This document shows positions 53,641 to 64,000 of a stretch of 64,000 bases of DNA, in pieces. The stretch covers positions 32,257 through 96,256 of the forward strand of contig JAUXQH010000070.1 of assembly GCA_030685065.1 (NCBI GenBank). The letters run 5' to 3'. Under the pieces are notes generated by a model. It did no database searches, had not been told where the DNA came from, and worked only from the letters and a program-made list of their open reading frames with translations. Within the stretch, counting starts at the first letter, position 1, and every line of letters starts with the position of its first letter. The translations under genes were made by a program, and so were the position numbers. The DNA is from Pseudomonadota bacterium (GTDB taxonomy: Bacteria > Myxococcota_A > UBA796 > SXON01).

Positions 53641-54249
53641 ATGCCCATGACCCCCTTCGACGCCGTGCTCATCCTCGGAAAGGAGCTCCGCCGCGATCCC
53701 GACCGCGCCCGGCGGGAGCTTCGGGCGCGCGCGGCGGCTGGAGCTGCGGCCTGGCGGGCGGGCGCGCCGTTCGTCGCGACGCTGGAGGCCCGGCTGCGCG
53801 GGCAGGAGCTCTCCGGGAGCGCCATCGTCGCGGACTACCTCGCGGAGCTCGGCGTCCCCCAGCGCGCGATCGTGCGCATGGACCGCACGCGGTCCACCCG
53901 TGAAGAGGCCGTCGAGGGCGCCGCCCTGTTCGTCGCGCGCGGCGTTCGGCGCGGGCTCGTCGTGACCGCGAGCTACCACGTTCCCCGCGCCCGGCGCCTG
54001 TTCGCCGACGTGGGCGCCCCCGCCGCCGTGCACGCGCCCGAGGGCCTCTGGCGCTTCGCCAACGCGACGGAGCGCGCCTGGATCGAGGCGGGCACGCCGG
54101 ACGCCGCGGTGATGGCCGAGGAGTGCCGCATCGAGGCGGTGCTCTCGAACCTCGCGCGCGGCCTCGCGTTGCTCCCCGTTCCCGCGCGCTCCCGCGTGGA
54201 GATCGTGGCGGGTGCGTGGTTTCGTGGCGTCGCGGACGCGTTGGGGTAG
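53641..54249 (+). CDS. YdcF/ElyC (DUF218) family protein
   Basis: The 202-residue protein has the DUF218 pattern: FDAVLILGKELRRDPDRARR, then RSTREEAVEGAALFVARG and VVTASYHVPRARRLF. The Asn and Ser/Thr-Arg-Glu positions of the family's binding cleft are conserved. There is no membrane span, unlike ElyC, so it resembles the soluble YdcF branch. Function is undefined, possibly nucleotide- or sugar-linked. Start at 53641, converging with the MOSC gene. Confidence 0.82.
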   Translation: MPMTPFDAVLILGKELRRDPDRARRELRARAAAGAAAWRAGAPFVATLEARLRGQELSGSAIVADYLAELGVPQRAIVRMDRTRSTREEAVEGAALFVARGVRRGLVVTASYHVPRARRLFADVGAPAAVHAPEGLWRFANATERAWIEAGTPDAAVMAEECRIEAVLSNLARGLALLPVPARSRVEIVAGAWFRGVADALG

Positions 54250-54254
54250 GCGGG

Positions 54255-54273
54255 GCCCGGTGTTGCCCCGGGC
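54255..54273. terminator. Hairpin between convergent YdcF-like and MOSC genes
   Basis: Arms gcccgg and ccgggc with the loop tgttgcc fill the 24-bp gap between two stop codons, a fitting place for a shared terminator. Confidence 0.4.
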
Positions 54274-54741
54274 TCACTCGACCACGATCGGATCTCCCTC
54301 GTGGATCTCGCCGTCCGAGAGGATCTCGGCGCGGAGCCCGCCGCGATCGACCAGGCCCCGCAGCACGCCGGGCCGCGTCAGGTCTTCGAGGTGGCTGCAC
54401 GGATCGCAGCGCTCGCACCCGCGGGCGCGCACTGCGCCGATGCGAAAGGTGCGCCCCACCAGGGCGTTCAGATCGACCCCGCGCGTGACGAGGTTGCGGC
54501 GCGACGCCCCGGGGGGGAGGGGCCGCCCCTGGTCCCGCGCGAGCGCCTCGAGCGCCTCGGCGCGGATCAGCGTCAGCTGGTTCTCCGGCTCGTGGTCGAT
54601 GCCGAAAAGCGTGGCGGGCGACTGGTGATGGTCACCGTCGAGGCCGCGACCAGCGACAGCGCATGCCGACGGATGGCGAACGGGGGCGCCGCCCTTCACG
54701 GGGAAGAGGAAGATGGCTTCGACGTGAGCGGTCGGGGACAT
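54274..54741 (-). CDS. MOSC domain protein
   Basis: The 155-residue single-domain MOSC protein has the family order: VEAIFLFPVKGGAPV, GRGLDGDHH, ENQLTLIRAEALEAL, SRRNLVTRGVDLNALVG and the cysteine motif GCERCDPCSHL. MOSC domains bind molybdenum cofactor sulfur or related ligands and are found in the Moco sulfurase and YiiM-like proteins; the partner here is unknown. It ends 24 bp from the convergent YdcF-like gene and starts 6 bp after the gloB stop, so it is probably co-transcribed with gloB. Confidence 0.87.
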   Translation of the reverse strand: MSPTAHVEAIFLFPVKGGAPVRHPSACAVAGRGLDGDHHQSPATLFGIDHEPENQLTLIRAEALEALARDQGRPLPPGASRRNLVTRGVDLNALVGRTFRIGAVRARGCERCDPCSHLEDLTRPGVLRGLVDRGGLRAEILSDGEIHEGDPIVVE

Positions 54742-54747
54742 GCGCCG

Positions 54748-55533
54748 CTACCAGCGATCCTTCGCGTTGCGGAGCGCCGCGAACACCGCGTCGGGATCGT
54801 CGGGATCGGCGCCCATCCGGGCGGCGGCGGCACGCACGGCCGGGGCGTCCCAGCGGAGGAAGGGGTTGGTCGCGAGCTCGTCGGCGAGCGGGTGGCCGAC
54901 GGTGGTCTCTCCCCGCGCGCGCTGCGCCCGCGCCTCCGCGAGCCGGGCCGACACGGCGGGCTCCGGCACGCCGGCTTCCGCGGACATCGCCTCGGCGAAC
55001 TCGAGGTTCTTGATGGTGTACTCGTGCCCGCACCAGACGCGCAGGGCGGGGTCGAGCGCGCGGAGCTTCGCCAGGGAGGCCCGCATCATCGGCAGCGTGC
55101 CCTCGAACACGCGGCCGCAGCCCCCGGCGAACAGGGTGTCTCCGGTGAAGAGGTTTCCCGCGATCTCGATCGCGACCGCGCCGAGGGTGTGGCCGGGGAC
55201 GGTGTGGATGCGGGCCGTCATGCCCCCGAACGGGAGGGTGGCGCCGTCGTCGACGGCGACGGTCTGCCCGATGATCCGGTCCTGATCGAGGTCGTAGCGG
55301 CTCCCCACCACGGGCACGGGGTGCTCCGCCAGGAGCCCCTCCACCCCGCCGACGTGGTCCCAGTGATGGTGGGTGAGCCAGATCGCGTCGAGCACGAGGC
55401 CGCCGAGCGCGGGATCGCCGAGGGCTACGGTGACGGGCCCCTCCTCCGAAGGGTCGATCACGACGGCGTGACCGTCCTGTACGAGCACATACGCGTAGTT
55501 GTCGCTGAGGCAGGGGATGGTGCGCACGTTCAT
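54748..55533 (-). CDS. gloB: Hydroxyacylglutathione hydrolase (glyoxalase II)
   Basis: This 261-residue metallo-beta-lactamase-fold hydrolase has THHHWDHVGG (His55, His57, Asp59, His60), then VPGHTLGAVAIEIAG, the GDTLFAGGCGRVFEG metal loop and WCGHEYTIKNLEFA. These are the glyoxalase II signatures. It hydrolyses S-lactoylglutathione in methylglyoxal detoxification. The family's C-terminal helical domain is present, and length is normal. The start MNVRTIPCLSDNYAYV puts the first strand at the N-terminus; the longer frame to 56301 is antisense to the epimerase gene. Confidence 0.93.
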   Translation of the reverse strand: MNVRTIPCLSDNYAYVLVQDGHAVVIDPSEEGPVTVALGDPALGGLVLDAIWLTHHHWDHVGGVEGLLAEHPVPVVGSRYDLDQDRIIGQTVAVDDGATLPFGGMTARIHTVPGHTLGAVAIEIAGNLFTGDTLFAGGCGRVFEGTLPMMRASLAKLRALDPALRVWCGHEYTIKNLEFAEAMSAEAGVPEPAVSARLAEARAQRARGETTVGHPLADELATNPFLRWDAPAVRAAAARMGADPDDPDAVFAALRNAKDRW

Positions 55534-55572
55534 CCAGGAAGGATAACGAGTTTGCCGCCCCCAGGATCCCCC

Positions 55573-56484
55573 ATGAATTCCCTCCGCGTAGCCGTCACCG
55601 GGGCCTCCGGTCTCATCGGCACGCAGCTCTGCGCGTTCCTCACGACCGGCGGCCACCGCGTCGACCGGCTGGTCCGCCGCGACGCCGGCCCCGGCGAGAT
55701 CCAGTGGGATCCGGCGCGCCGCACGCTCGACGCCCGCGCGCTCGAAGGGGTCGACGTGGTGGTGCACCTCGCCGGCGAGAACGTGGCGGGGGGCCGGTGG
55801 ACGGCCGCCCGCAAGTCCGAGGTCATGAAGAGCCGGGTGGACGGCACGCACACCATCGCGAGCGCGGTGGCCCAGCTCGACCAGAAGCCCCTGCTGATCT
55901 CGGCGTCGGCCGTGGGGTACTACGGGCACACCGGGGACGTCGTGGTGGACGAGGCCTCCCCCAACGGCACCGGGTTTCTCGCGGAGGTGTGCAAGGCGTG
56001 GGAGTCCGCGGCGGATCCGGCGCGGGCCGCCGGGGTGCGGGTCGTGCATCCGCGCATCGGGGTGGTGCTCTCGGGGAAAGGCGGCGCGCTCGCGCAGATG
56101 AAGACCCCCTTCCTGTTCGGCGCGGGGGGCCCGATCGGAGATGGCCGCCAGGGGTTCCCCTGGATCGCGATGGACGACACCATCGGCGCCCTTCATCACC
56201 TGATGGGCGCGCGAATCGATGGGGCGGGGATCGAGGGCCCGGTGAACCTCGTGGCGCCCGGCGCGACCCGCCAGGGCGAGTTTGCCAAGGCGCTCGGCCA
56301 CGTGCTCGGCCGCCCCTCCTTCATGCCGCTCCCGGGCTTCGCCGTGCGCACGATCTTCGGCGAGATGGGCCAGGGGATCCTGCTGGACGGGCAGCGCGTG
56401 GAGCCGAAGCGCCTCCTCGCGAGCGGGTACACGTTCGCGCGGCCGGAGCTGGAGGCTGCGCTTCGGTTCGAGCTGGGGCGGTAG
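55573..56484 (+). CDS. TIGR01777-family NAD(P)-dependent epimerase-like protein
   Basis: The 303-residue short-chain dehydrogenase-like protein has VTGASGLIG (9-17), HLAGENVAGGRWTAARK, SASAVGYYGHTGD and GSGxP-like FGAGGPIGDGRQGFPWI, all marks of the TIGR01777 (YfcH/SulA-adjacent) family. Its substrate is unknown. It has no catalytic Tyr-x3-Lys triad in the SDR position, as usual for the group. It diverges from gloB and is followed 61 bp later by the RNA methyltransferase. Confidence 0.88.
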   Translation: MNSLRVAVTGASGLIGTQLCAFLTTGGHRVDRLVRRDAGPGEIQWDPARRTLDARALEGVDVVVHLAGENVAGGRWTAARKSEVMKSRVDGTHTIASAVAQLDQKPLLISASAVGYYGHTGDVVVDEASPNGTGFLAEVCKAWESAADPARAAGVRVVHPRIGVVLSGKGGALAQMKTPFLFGAGGPIGDGRQGFPWIAMDDTIGALHHLMGARIDGAGIEGPVNLVAPGATRQGEFAKALGHVLGRPSFMPLPGFAVRTIFGEMGQGILLDGQRVEPKRLLASGYTFARPELEAALRFELGR

Positions 56485-56545
56485 CGGTCGGGCGGCAGCG
56501 TCGGCATTCCCGGTGCGGACGGCCCCGCCGGGATAACCGCCGCCG

Positions 56546-57631
56546 ATGAAGTGGTACGCCGTCGCTCACCCCGGCCTCGAGCCCGTCGTCGCTCGGGAGC
56601 TCGAGTCCCTCGGCGTCTCCGTCACGCTCCACCCCGGTGGCGTCCGGTTCGAGGCCACCGTCGAGGCGGTCGCCGCGCTGCTCCCGATGCTGCGGACCCC
56701 CTCGCGGCTCCTGCTCGAGCTGGTGGAGGGCTCCGCCAACGGCTCCGATCAGCTCGTGTCGCTGACGCGGCGGGTGCAGTGGAAGCAGTACCTGCCGCCC
56801 GACGCGAACATCGAGGTGCACGCCTCGGTCAAGACGTCGCGGATCCACTTCCGCGAGGCCGCGGAGAAGAAGGTGCTCCACCACGTCCGCGAGGCGCTCA
56901 AGGGCCCGCGCGTGGTCGATCGCGAGCGCCGCCCGACGGTCAATCAGCGGATCTCCCTGCGCATCGAGGACGACAAGGCCACGCTCTCGCTGGATGCCGG
57001 CGGGGGCGATCTGCTGCATTTTCGCGGGTGGCGCACCGAGCAGGGGCCCGCGTCGCTGCGCGAGAACCTCGCCGCCGCCATGCTCTACGCGGCCGGCTGG
57101 TCGGGCGACGAGCCCCTGGTCGACCCGTTCTGCGGCTCCGGCACCATCCCGATCGAGGCCGCGCTGCTCGCCTCGGGCCGCTCCCCGTACGTGCGCCGCA
57201 CGTTCGCGATGGCGGAGTGGCCGATGCTCAAGAAGCTCAAGGTCACGCAGAAGCCGCCGATGCCGATCACGGTGCCGATCCTCGGCTACGATCGTGATTC
57301 CCGCGTGCTCGTGGCGGCCACGTCCAACGCGCGCCGCGCCGGAGTGTCGGTCGCCTTCGCCCAGCGCGAGGTCATTGATCTCGGTCCCCCGGGGCCCCGC
57401 GGCCTCGTCGTCGCCAACCCGCCCTATGGCAAGCGCCTGGGAGAGGGCTCCGAGGGCCGCGCGTACGCCGAGTTCGGGGAGACCCTCCGCGGCCGCTTCG
57501 AAGGGTGGCGGGTGCTGTTCCTCTCGCCCGATCCGGGGCTCGCGGCGAAGGTGCATCGGGACGCCGAGCGCCTGCTCTTCTTCAGCAACGGCGGGGTCAA
57601 GGTGGGGATGTACGCGCTCGAGGTGCGGTGA
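56546..57631 (+). CDS. THUMP-type RNA guanine methyltransferase (RlmL N-terminal-like)
   Basis: The 361-residue protein has an N-terminal THUMP region (RKxxHAxxKTSRIHF-like VHASVKTSRIHFREAAEKKV), then the SAM-dependent methyltransferase with DPFCGSGTIPIEAALLASG (motif I) and the catalytic VVANPPYGKRLGEG (NPPY). This matches the m2G methyltransferases of rRNA (RlmL N-terminal half) or tRNA (TrmN/Trm14). No RlmK-type second domain follows, so it is a single-function enzyme. Confidence 0.9.
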   Translation: MKWYAVAHPGLEPVVARELESLGVSVTLHPGGVRFEATVEAVAALLPMLRTPSRLLLELVEGSANGSDQLVSLTRRVQWKQYLPPDANIEVHASVKTSRIHFREAAEKKVLHHVREALKGPRVVDRERRPTVNQRISLRIEDDKATLSLDAGGGDLLHFRGWRTEQGPASLRENLAAAMLYAAGWSGDEPLVDPFCGSGTIPIEAALLASGRSPYVRRTFAMAEWPMLKKLKVTQKPPMPITVPILGYDRDSRVLVAATSNARRAGVSVAFAQREVIDLGPPGPRGLVVANPPYGKRLGEGSEGRAYAEFGETLRGRFEGWRVLFLSPDPGLAAKVHRDAERLLFFSNGGVKVGMYALEVR

Positions 57632-57640
57632 CCGCGATCG

Positions 57641-59163
57641 TTACGGGGCCCGAGCCGTGATCACCAGCTCGATCCGCTGGTTCTTCGCCCAGGCCTCCGG
57701 CGTGTCGGCCTTGTCGATCGGGCGCGCGCCGCCGTAGCCGGCGGGGACGAACCGCGCAGCGTCGAGCCCGCGCTCGGCGAGGGCCGCGATGACGGCCGCC
57801 GCGCGCGCCCCCGAGAGGGCGAGGTTCTCCTCCTGGGTTCCCTCGTTGCTGGTGTGCCCCTCCACGCGCACGGCGCGGGCTTCGGGGTGCGCGCGGAGCG
57901 TGGCGGCCAGCTCATCGACGATGTACCCGCTCGCGGGATCGAGGGCCGCCCCCTGCCACCGGAGCTTCGTCAGGAGCTCGATCCGCTCGTCCGTCCAGCG
58001 GACCTGGGCGCGCCTGAGCTGGACCTCCATGCGCGTCGTCATGCCCGTGTCCACGTCAACGTCGACGCCCTGCGTGCCGTAGCCCTCCGCGGAGATGAGG
58101 ATGGCCCATGGGCCGGGCGGCACCTTGGCCGAGCCGAGCCCGGCGGGCATCCGCGCGCGCGCGGCGGTGCCGAACGCCCAGTCGGCGCCGAGCGGCTTGC
58201 CGTCAGGCCCCGTGACCTCGATGTGGATGATGCCCGGGGGGAGCGTCGCGTCCCCGGGGACCACGAGGAAGTCCTTGCTCTTCTCGGCGGCGGGCGCGCG
58301 GACCTCCTTCTTGACCTCCACCACCGTCGTGTCCTTCGCCTTCGCCGGCGGCTGCCACGCCACCGCCAGCACCGCCCGCGCGGCGGGCGAGCCGATCCCG
58401 CCGAGGAGGCCGCGCCCGACGCCGGCGCGGATCGTCAGCGGATCCGCGACCGTCACCCACCCGCCGAGCAGCGCCTCGAGCGAGCGCCCCGTGGGGGCCG
58501 CGAAGTCCGCCACCGCCAGCTGCCCCGCGAGGTCGAGCGAGATGCCCGCGCGCTCCCCGAAACCGTACCCGCCGCCGATCCGATAGACGAGCGTGTCGGA
58601 GAGGGCCAGGTCGGTGAGCCCGCGATCCGGCACGCCGCGGTAGCCCAGGTTCGCCGCGAGCACGAGCGGGCCGGCCTGCTTGTCCACGATCGCCGAGACC
58701 TCCCACCCCAGCCCGCCGCCGCCGAGCGACACGGCCGTGGTCGCGGTGGGGAAGGACATCCGCCCGCCGATGGCCAGGCCGATCGCCGCGTCCTCCCGAT
58801 CGAGGATCGCGCCCTTCAGGTCGACGGCGACGTCTCCGAGGCCGCCGCCGGATTCGAGCGCTCCGGTGGCCACGGGGTAGAGCGGAACGTCCACCGCGCC
58901 GCGGATGCGCCACAGCGCGAACCCCGCGATGACATCGACCCCGAGCACGTTGTCGACGAGCGCGATCCGCTCGCCGGTGTCTCCCCAGATCCAGACCATC
59001 GGCTCCTTCAGGAAGCCGACGGCGAGGCGCGCGGAGGGCCCGGCCGCCAGGGTGGAGTCGTCCGCCCACAAGGTCGAGGTCGCGTCGACCGGCAGGCGGT
59101 AGCGCTGCGCGTCGAGCTCGGGGTAGGTGATCTGCTGCGCCTGTGCAGCCAGCACGAGGGCGA

Positions 59164-59167
<4 letters not shown>
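57641..59167 (-). CDS. OmpA-family outer-membrane protein
   Basis: The 508-residue protein has a short signal (MIALVLAAQAQQ) and a long beta-rich region (residues 20-290) that is probably a barrel: GIGLDLAGQL-like strands such as YRIGGGYGFGERAGISLDLA. A linker with a PEGA-like stretch (KPLGADWAFGTAARARMPAG) follows, then the C-terminal OmpA domain (VRVEGHTSNEGTQEENLALS, then GYGGARPID and KNQRIELVI), which binds peptidoglycan. GTG start overlaps the upstream MopE-type gene (GTGA). Confidence 0.87.
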
Positions 59168-61014
<1,847 letters not shown>

Positions 61015-61531
61015 TCGCCGCCTGTACCATTTATACGGCCGCTTTTTGCGGAAACCCACCCCTCCCGACGCTGGACTCGCCGTCTCCCGACCGGCGCGTC
61101 GCGACGATTCCTGGAGCCGCGGCGATGGCGATTTCCCCCGGCCCCGACGTGAGGTCGCCGCGTTTGACCGCGGGAACACGGATCGGCGCCCGCGGCGGGG
61201 GGGAGCTGGCGCGCTCGGCGCCGGGCGGGGGCGAGAGAGTCGAAGGCGAGCCGCAGAAATCGGCGCTTTGCGCGCGAGGGTTCGGAGGGGGCCGCGCCTA
61301 CCCGGGCCCGAGCGACGCGCGGCAGCGACTCCGATCTCGTACCGCAACGCTTCGGCCTGGGATGGAGTGCTCTCCTCGGTGAAGCCGATCGTGAACCGCG
61401 CCCGTGACGGATGTCACATCGTCGAGGCGCGTTCGGATGCTTGCAATCACTCGTGGCGCGGAATCGACAATTCGCGACACAAGAGGTCCGGATTGATCCC
61501 AATGCCACAGGAGCCGCCGATGTAACCAAGT
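61015..61531. other. 517-bp intergenic region
   Basis: Between two divergent surface-protein genes. It holds a small hairpin ccgctttttgcgg at 61039-61051, a TATAAA-like sequence (rc at 61030-61035) just upstream of the MopE-type gene, and an AT-richer patch near 61440-61540 (ttgcaatcac, aattcgcgac) that may hold the promoter of the OmpA-type gene. Nothing there is strong enough to call; no gene seen. Confidence 0.5.
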
Positions 61532-62674
61532 ATGTTTGCTACGGGCAATGCGACCGACATCTCGGCGCTCGCTCCTTGGGTAGCAATGCTGTTCCTCGCC
61601 CTCCCACTGACCGCCGCCGCCGCTGACATCAGCTTCAAGCTGGAGCCGGATGTGGCGATCCCCCTCACCGCGCCCCAATCGGAGCGCTTCGGAGTTGGGG
61701 GTGGCGAGTCGCTCAAGCTCCTCTTCGGCCTCACGCCCTGGCTCGACATCGGCCCGGCCGCCTCGTTCCACCTCCTGCCCGGCGCCGAAGCGGGCGCGGA
61801 CACCGGCGTGGTCTGGGCGCTCGGCGGCGGCATTCGTGTGAAGCGTCGTCACGACGCAGAGGGCCTCGGCGGCCTCTCCCCGTGGCTCGACGCCGACGCG
61901 TTCTACATCCGCACCGGCGCGCTCGACCGCCCCGGCTTCGACGCCGCCGTCGGCCTCTCCATCCCCGTGGGCGAGACCCGCGCATTCTGGGTGGGCCCCT
62001 TCGTCCGCTACCTCCACGTCGGCCAGCCGGAGACGCGCGCCGACTTCGACAACCGCGACGCCAAGTTCCTGACGCTCGGGATCAGCCTCGAGGCCGGATC
62101 CGGAGTCAAGCGGAAGGAGATGCCCGTGGCTCCCACCGTCGTCACGGAGACGGTGATCGCTCCGTGCCCGGCGTGCCCCGAGGCCGTCTCCTGCACGGAC
62201 ATCGACAATGACGGTGTTCCCGACACCGTCGACCGCTGCCCCGACGTGATCGGCACGTTGGACGACTACGGGTGCCCCACCTACAAGAAGGTCGTCGTCA
62301 AGAAGGACAAGCTCGAGCTCAACGAGAAGTTGTACTTCGCCTGGGATGAGGCCACTCTCGAAGCGGGCTCGTTCCCCATCCTCGACGAGGTCGCCCAGGC
62401 GTTGAAGGACAACAAGGGCTTCCGCGTGCAGGTCGAGGGCCACACGGACTCGACCGGCTCGAACGACCACAACCAGTCGCTCTCCGAGGCGCGGGCCAAG
62501 GCGGTGCTGGACTACCTCGTGTCCCATGGCATCGCCGCGGATCGCGTGAGCTCGAAGGGCTTCAGCTCCTCCGTGCCGATCGACACAAACGCCACCGTAG
62601 CCGGGCGCGAGAACAACCGGCGTGTCGAGTTCGTAGTTGCCTTCATCCTCCTGAATGACGGAAGTGCCAAATGA
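61532..62674 (+). CDS. OmpA-family outer-membrane protein
   Basis: The 380-residue protein has a signal-like N-terminus ending LALPLTAAAAD and a beta-barrel region (residues 30-185; FYIRTGALDRPGFDAAVGLS). A Cys-rich calcium-binding stretch (CTDIDNDGVPDTVDRCPDVI, of thrombospondin type 3) and a C-terminal OmpA domain follow (FRVQVEGHTDSTGSNDHNQS, then GRENNRRVEFVV), which ties the outer membrane to peptidoglycan. Start at 61532 is the longest ATG; one at 61586 (MLFLALPLTAAAAD) would also give a signal. The stop overlaps the next gene (ATGA). Confidence 0.9.
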   Translation: MFATGNATDISALAPWVAMLFLALPLTAAAADISFKLEPDVAIPLTAPQSERFGVGGGESLKLLFGLTPWLDIGPAASFHLLPGAEAGADTGVVWALGGGIRVKRRHDAEGLGGLSPWLDADAFYIRTGALDRPGFDAAVGLSIPVGETRAFWVGPFVRYLHVGQPETRADFDNRDAKFLTLGISLEAGSGVKRKEMPVAPTVVTETVIAPCPACPEAVSCTDIDNDGVPDTVDRCPDVIGTLDDYGCPTYKKVVVKKDKLELNEKLYFAWDEATLEAGSFPILDEVAQALKDNKGFRVQVEGHTDSTGSNDHNQSLSEARAKAVLDYLVSHGIAADRVSSKGFSSSVPIDTNATVAGRENNRRVEFVVAFILLNDGSAK

Positions 62675-64000
62675 CTCAGCGGAACACGACCCTCCTCTCG
62701 CTCCTGCTCGGCCTGTCCGCGTGCTCCGGCCAGGTGGTCGAGTTTGGTACCGAAACCGGCCTCGACAGCGGTGATACCGATACGGACACCGATACGGACA
62801 CCGATACCGATACCGATACCGATACCGATACCGATACCGATACCGATACCGATACCGATACGGACACCGACACCGACACGGACACCGATACGGACACCGA
62901 CACGGACACCGACACGGACACCGACACCGACACCGGCGGCACGGACATCCCCCCCGTCGTGATCGACACCGACCCCGCCGATGGCCAGGCGGGGATCGCG
63001 CTCGACGAAGCGCTGTTCGCCACGTTCAGCGAGGCGATGGATCCCGCGACGATCTCGACCCTCACGTTCGTATTGGAGCAGGGCGAGACGCCCATCTCTG
63101 GCGTCGTGACGCTCGACGAGGGCACCAACACCGCGATGTTCGATCCGGACGAAGACCTCGCGCGCGACACGCTCTACACGGCCACGGTCACCATGGGCGT
63201 GACGGACGCCGGAGGCCTCGCGATGGAGGAGGACTACAGCTGGAGCTTCACCACCGAAGGTGAGGCGCCGATGGTCATCTCCACCACCCCGTTGGACGAG
63301 GCGCTCGAGGTCTCGATCAACACCCGGCCCACCGCGACCTTCAACACCTCGATGGATCCCGCCACGATCACGAACCTCTCGTTCGTGCTGGAGCAGGGTT
63401 CGCTGCCGGTCAGCGGCGTGGTGACCCTCGACGAGACCACCAACACCGCGATGTTCACCCCGGACGAGTCGCTCGAGCTCGGCGTACTCTACACGGCCAC
63501 GGTCACGACGGACGCGGAGGACCTTTCCGGGATGGCGCTCGAGGAGGACTACTCCTGGAGCTTCACGACGGGCGCCTGCAGCATGGAGACCGTCGAGCTC
63601 GGGTCGGCGGGAAACTTCGTGACCCTGGCGGGCTCGACCGTCACCAGCACCGGGCCGACCGTGATCACGGGGGACGTGGGCGTGAGCCCCGGAACCGAGA
63701 TCACGGGCTTTCCTCCTGGGTTGATCGTCGGCTCGTCGTTCGCGGGGGATCCCACCGCCGCCACGGGTATCGCCGACCTGACGACGGCCTACAACGACGC
63801 CGCGGGGCGCGCGTTGTGCGCGGTGACGGTGTCGGGGAACCTCGGCGGGCAGACCCTGCCGCCGGGCCTGTACAAGTCCACCTCCTCGCTGGAGGTCACG
63901 TCCGGTGATCTCACGCTCGACGCCGAGGGGGACGCGGACGCAATCTTCATCTTCCAGACGGCGTCCACGCTGACCACCACCGCCGGGCGCCAGGTCATCC
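62671..64000 (+). CDS. Ice-binding-domain lipoprotein with (DT)n stalk and two Big_5 domains, partial
   Basis: The frame is open to the window edge (443 codons read). The product begins MTQRNTTLLSLLLGLSAC, a lipoprotein signal, then a stalk of about 27 Asp-Thr pairs. Two Big_5 Ig-like domains start with VVIDTDPADGQAGIALDEAL and MVISTTPLDEALEVSINTRP. At residue 308 onward a DUF3494 ice-binding domain begins: ELGSAGNFVTLAGSTVTSTG, VSPGTEITGFPPG and TAYNDAAGRALC, then LTLDAEGDADAIFIFQTAST. Members adsorb to ice or act as adhesins. It is coupled to the OmpA gene (ATGA). Confidence 0.88.
   Translation, partial: MTQRNTTLLSLLLGLSACSGQVVEFGTETGLDSGDTDTDTDTDTDTDTDTDTDTDTDTDTDTDTDTDTDTDTDTDTDTDTDTDTDTDTGGTDIPPVVIDTDPADGQAGIALDEALFATFSEAMDPATISTLTFVLEQGETPISGVVTLDEGTNTAMFDPDEDLARDTLYTATVTMGVTDAGGLAMEEDYSWSFTTEGEAPMVISTTPLDEALEVSINTRPTATFNTSMDPATITNLSFVLEQGSLPVSGVVTLDETTNTAMFTPDESLELGVLYTATVTTDAEDLSGMALEEDYSWSFTTGACSMETVELGSAGNFVTLAGSTVTSTGPTVITGDVGVSPGTEITGFPPGLIVGSSFAGDPTAATGIADLTTAYNDAAGRALCAVTVSGNLGGQTLPPGLYKSTSSLEVTSGDLTLDAEGDADAIFIFQTASTLTTTAGRQVI
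62772..62934. repeat. Hexanucleotide repeat (GATACC/GACACC) encoding Asp-Thr
   Basis: About 27 six-base units run in frame with the ice-binding lipoprotein gene and encode its Asp-Thr stalk. Copy number is likely to vary by slippage. The units are the reverse of those at 59301-59456. Confidence 0.9.

Overview
The window is about 64 kb of very GC-rich bacterial chromosome with dense coding and many 4-bp start/stop overlaps (ATGA, GTGA and once probably CTGA). I see no rRNA, tRNA, phage, insertion sequence or CRISPR array. The content points to a myxobacterium-like member of the Myxococcota (former Deltaproteobacteria). The signs are many short-signal lipoproteins with Asp/Thr-rich spacers, MopE-type Cys/Asp repeats with a MYXO-CTERM-like tail, a FabL-type enoyl reductase, and an F-ATPase operon carrying two b-type subunits. 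No species can be named from the sequence alone.

Left part (1-16.5 kb): small envelope and unknown genes; an F1Fo ATP synthase operon on the minus strand (b', b, delta, alpha, gamma, beta, epsilon, with the a and c subunit genes absent from this window); the RNA ligase RtcB; and a complete TRAP transporter (dctP-dctQ-dctM) whose large permease has an unusual repetitive C-terminal tail. Next (16.5-24 kb): a DksA/TraR zinc-finger protein coupled to a receiver-domain protein with a decayed kinase module, coupled in turn to a two-gene ABC exporter; then an OB-fold-like lipoprotein, a Tat-type phosphoesterase lipoprotein and a membrane metallophosphoesterase.

Middle (24-37 kb): a nucleotidyltransferase/partner pair that looks like an AbiEii-type toxin-antitoxin module, two polytopic glycosyltransferase-like proteins, fabL coupled to murJ, and an orphan SinR/Cas2-like small protein. 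Two gene-poor stretches follow (30.3-31.6 and 36.8-37.3 kb). Each holds a tandem array of nested palindromes (51-bp and 63-bp periods), which looks like structured nucleic acid rather than protein. A cysteine-rich lipoprotein gene beside the first array is broken by a frameshift.

Right part (37-64 kb): an aminotransferase; two paralogous von Willebrand A lipoproteins next to an ExbB-ExbD-ExbD operon that also encodes a cysteine-repeat protein, with one ExbD lacking the proton-carrying Asp; an M16 metalloprotease, PlsC, a FabH-like condensing enzyme in an operon with two lipoproteins, and an AidB-like acyl-CoA dehydrogenase; housekeeping enzymes (MOSC, glyoxalase II, TIGR01777 epimerase, RNA methyltransferase); and finally OmpA-type proteins and Asp-Thr-repeat surface proteins, ending in an incomplete lipoprotein with two Big_5 domains and an ice-binding (DUF3494) domain.

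The best candidates for something new are the ExbB/ExbD/ExbD-Cys-repeat-vWA cluster and the two palindromic tandem arrays.
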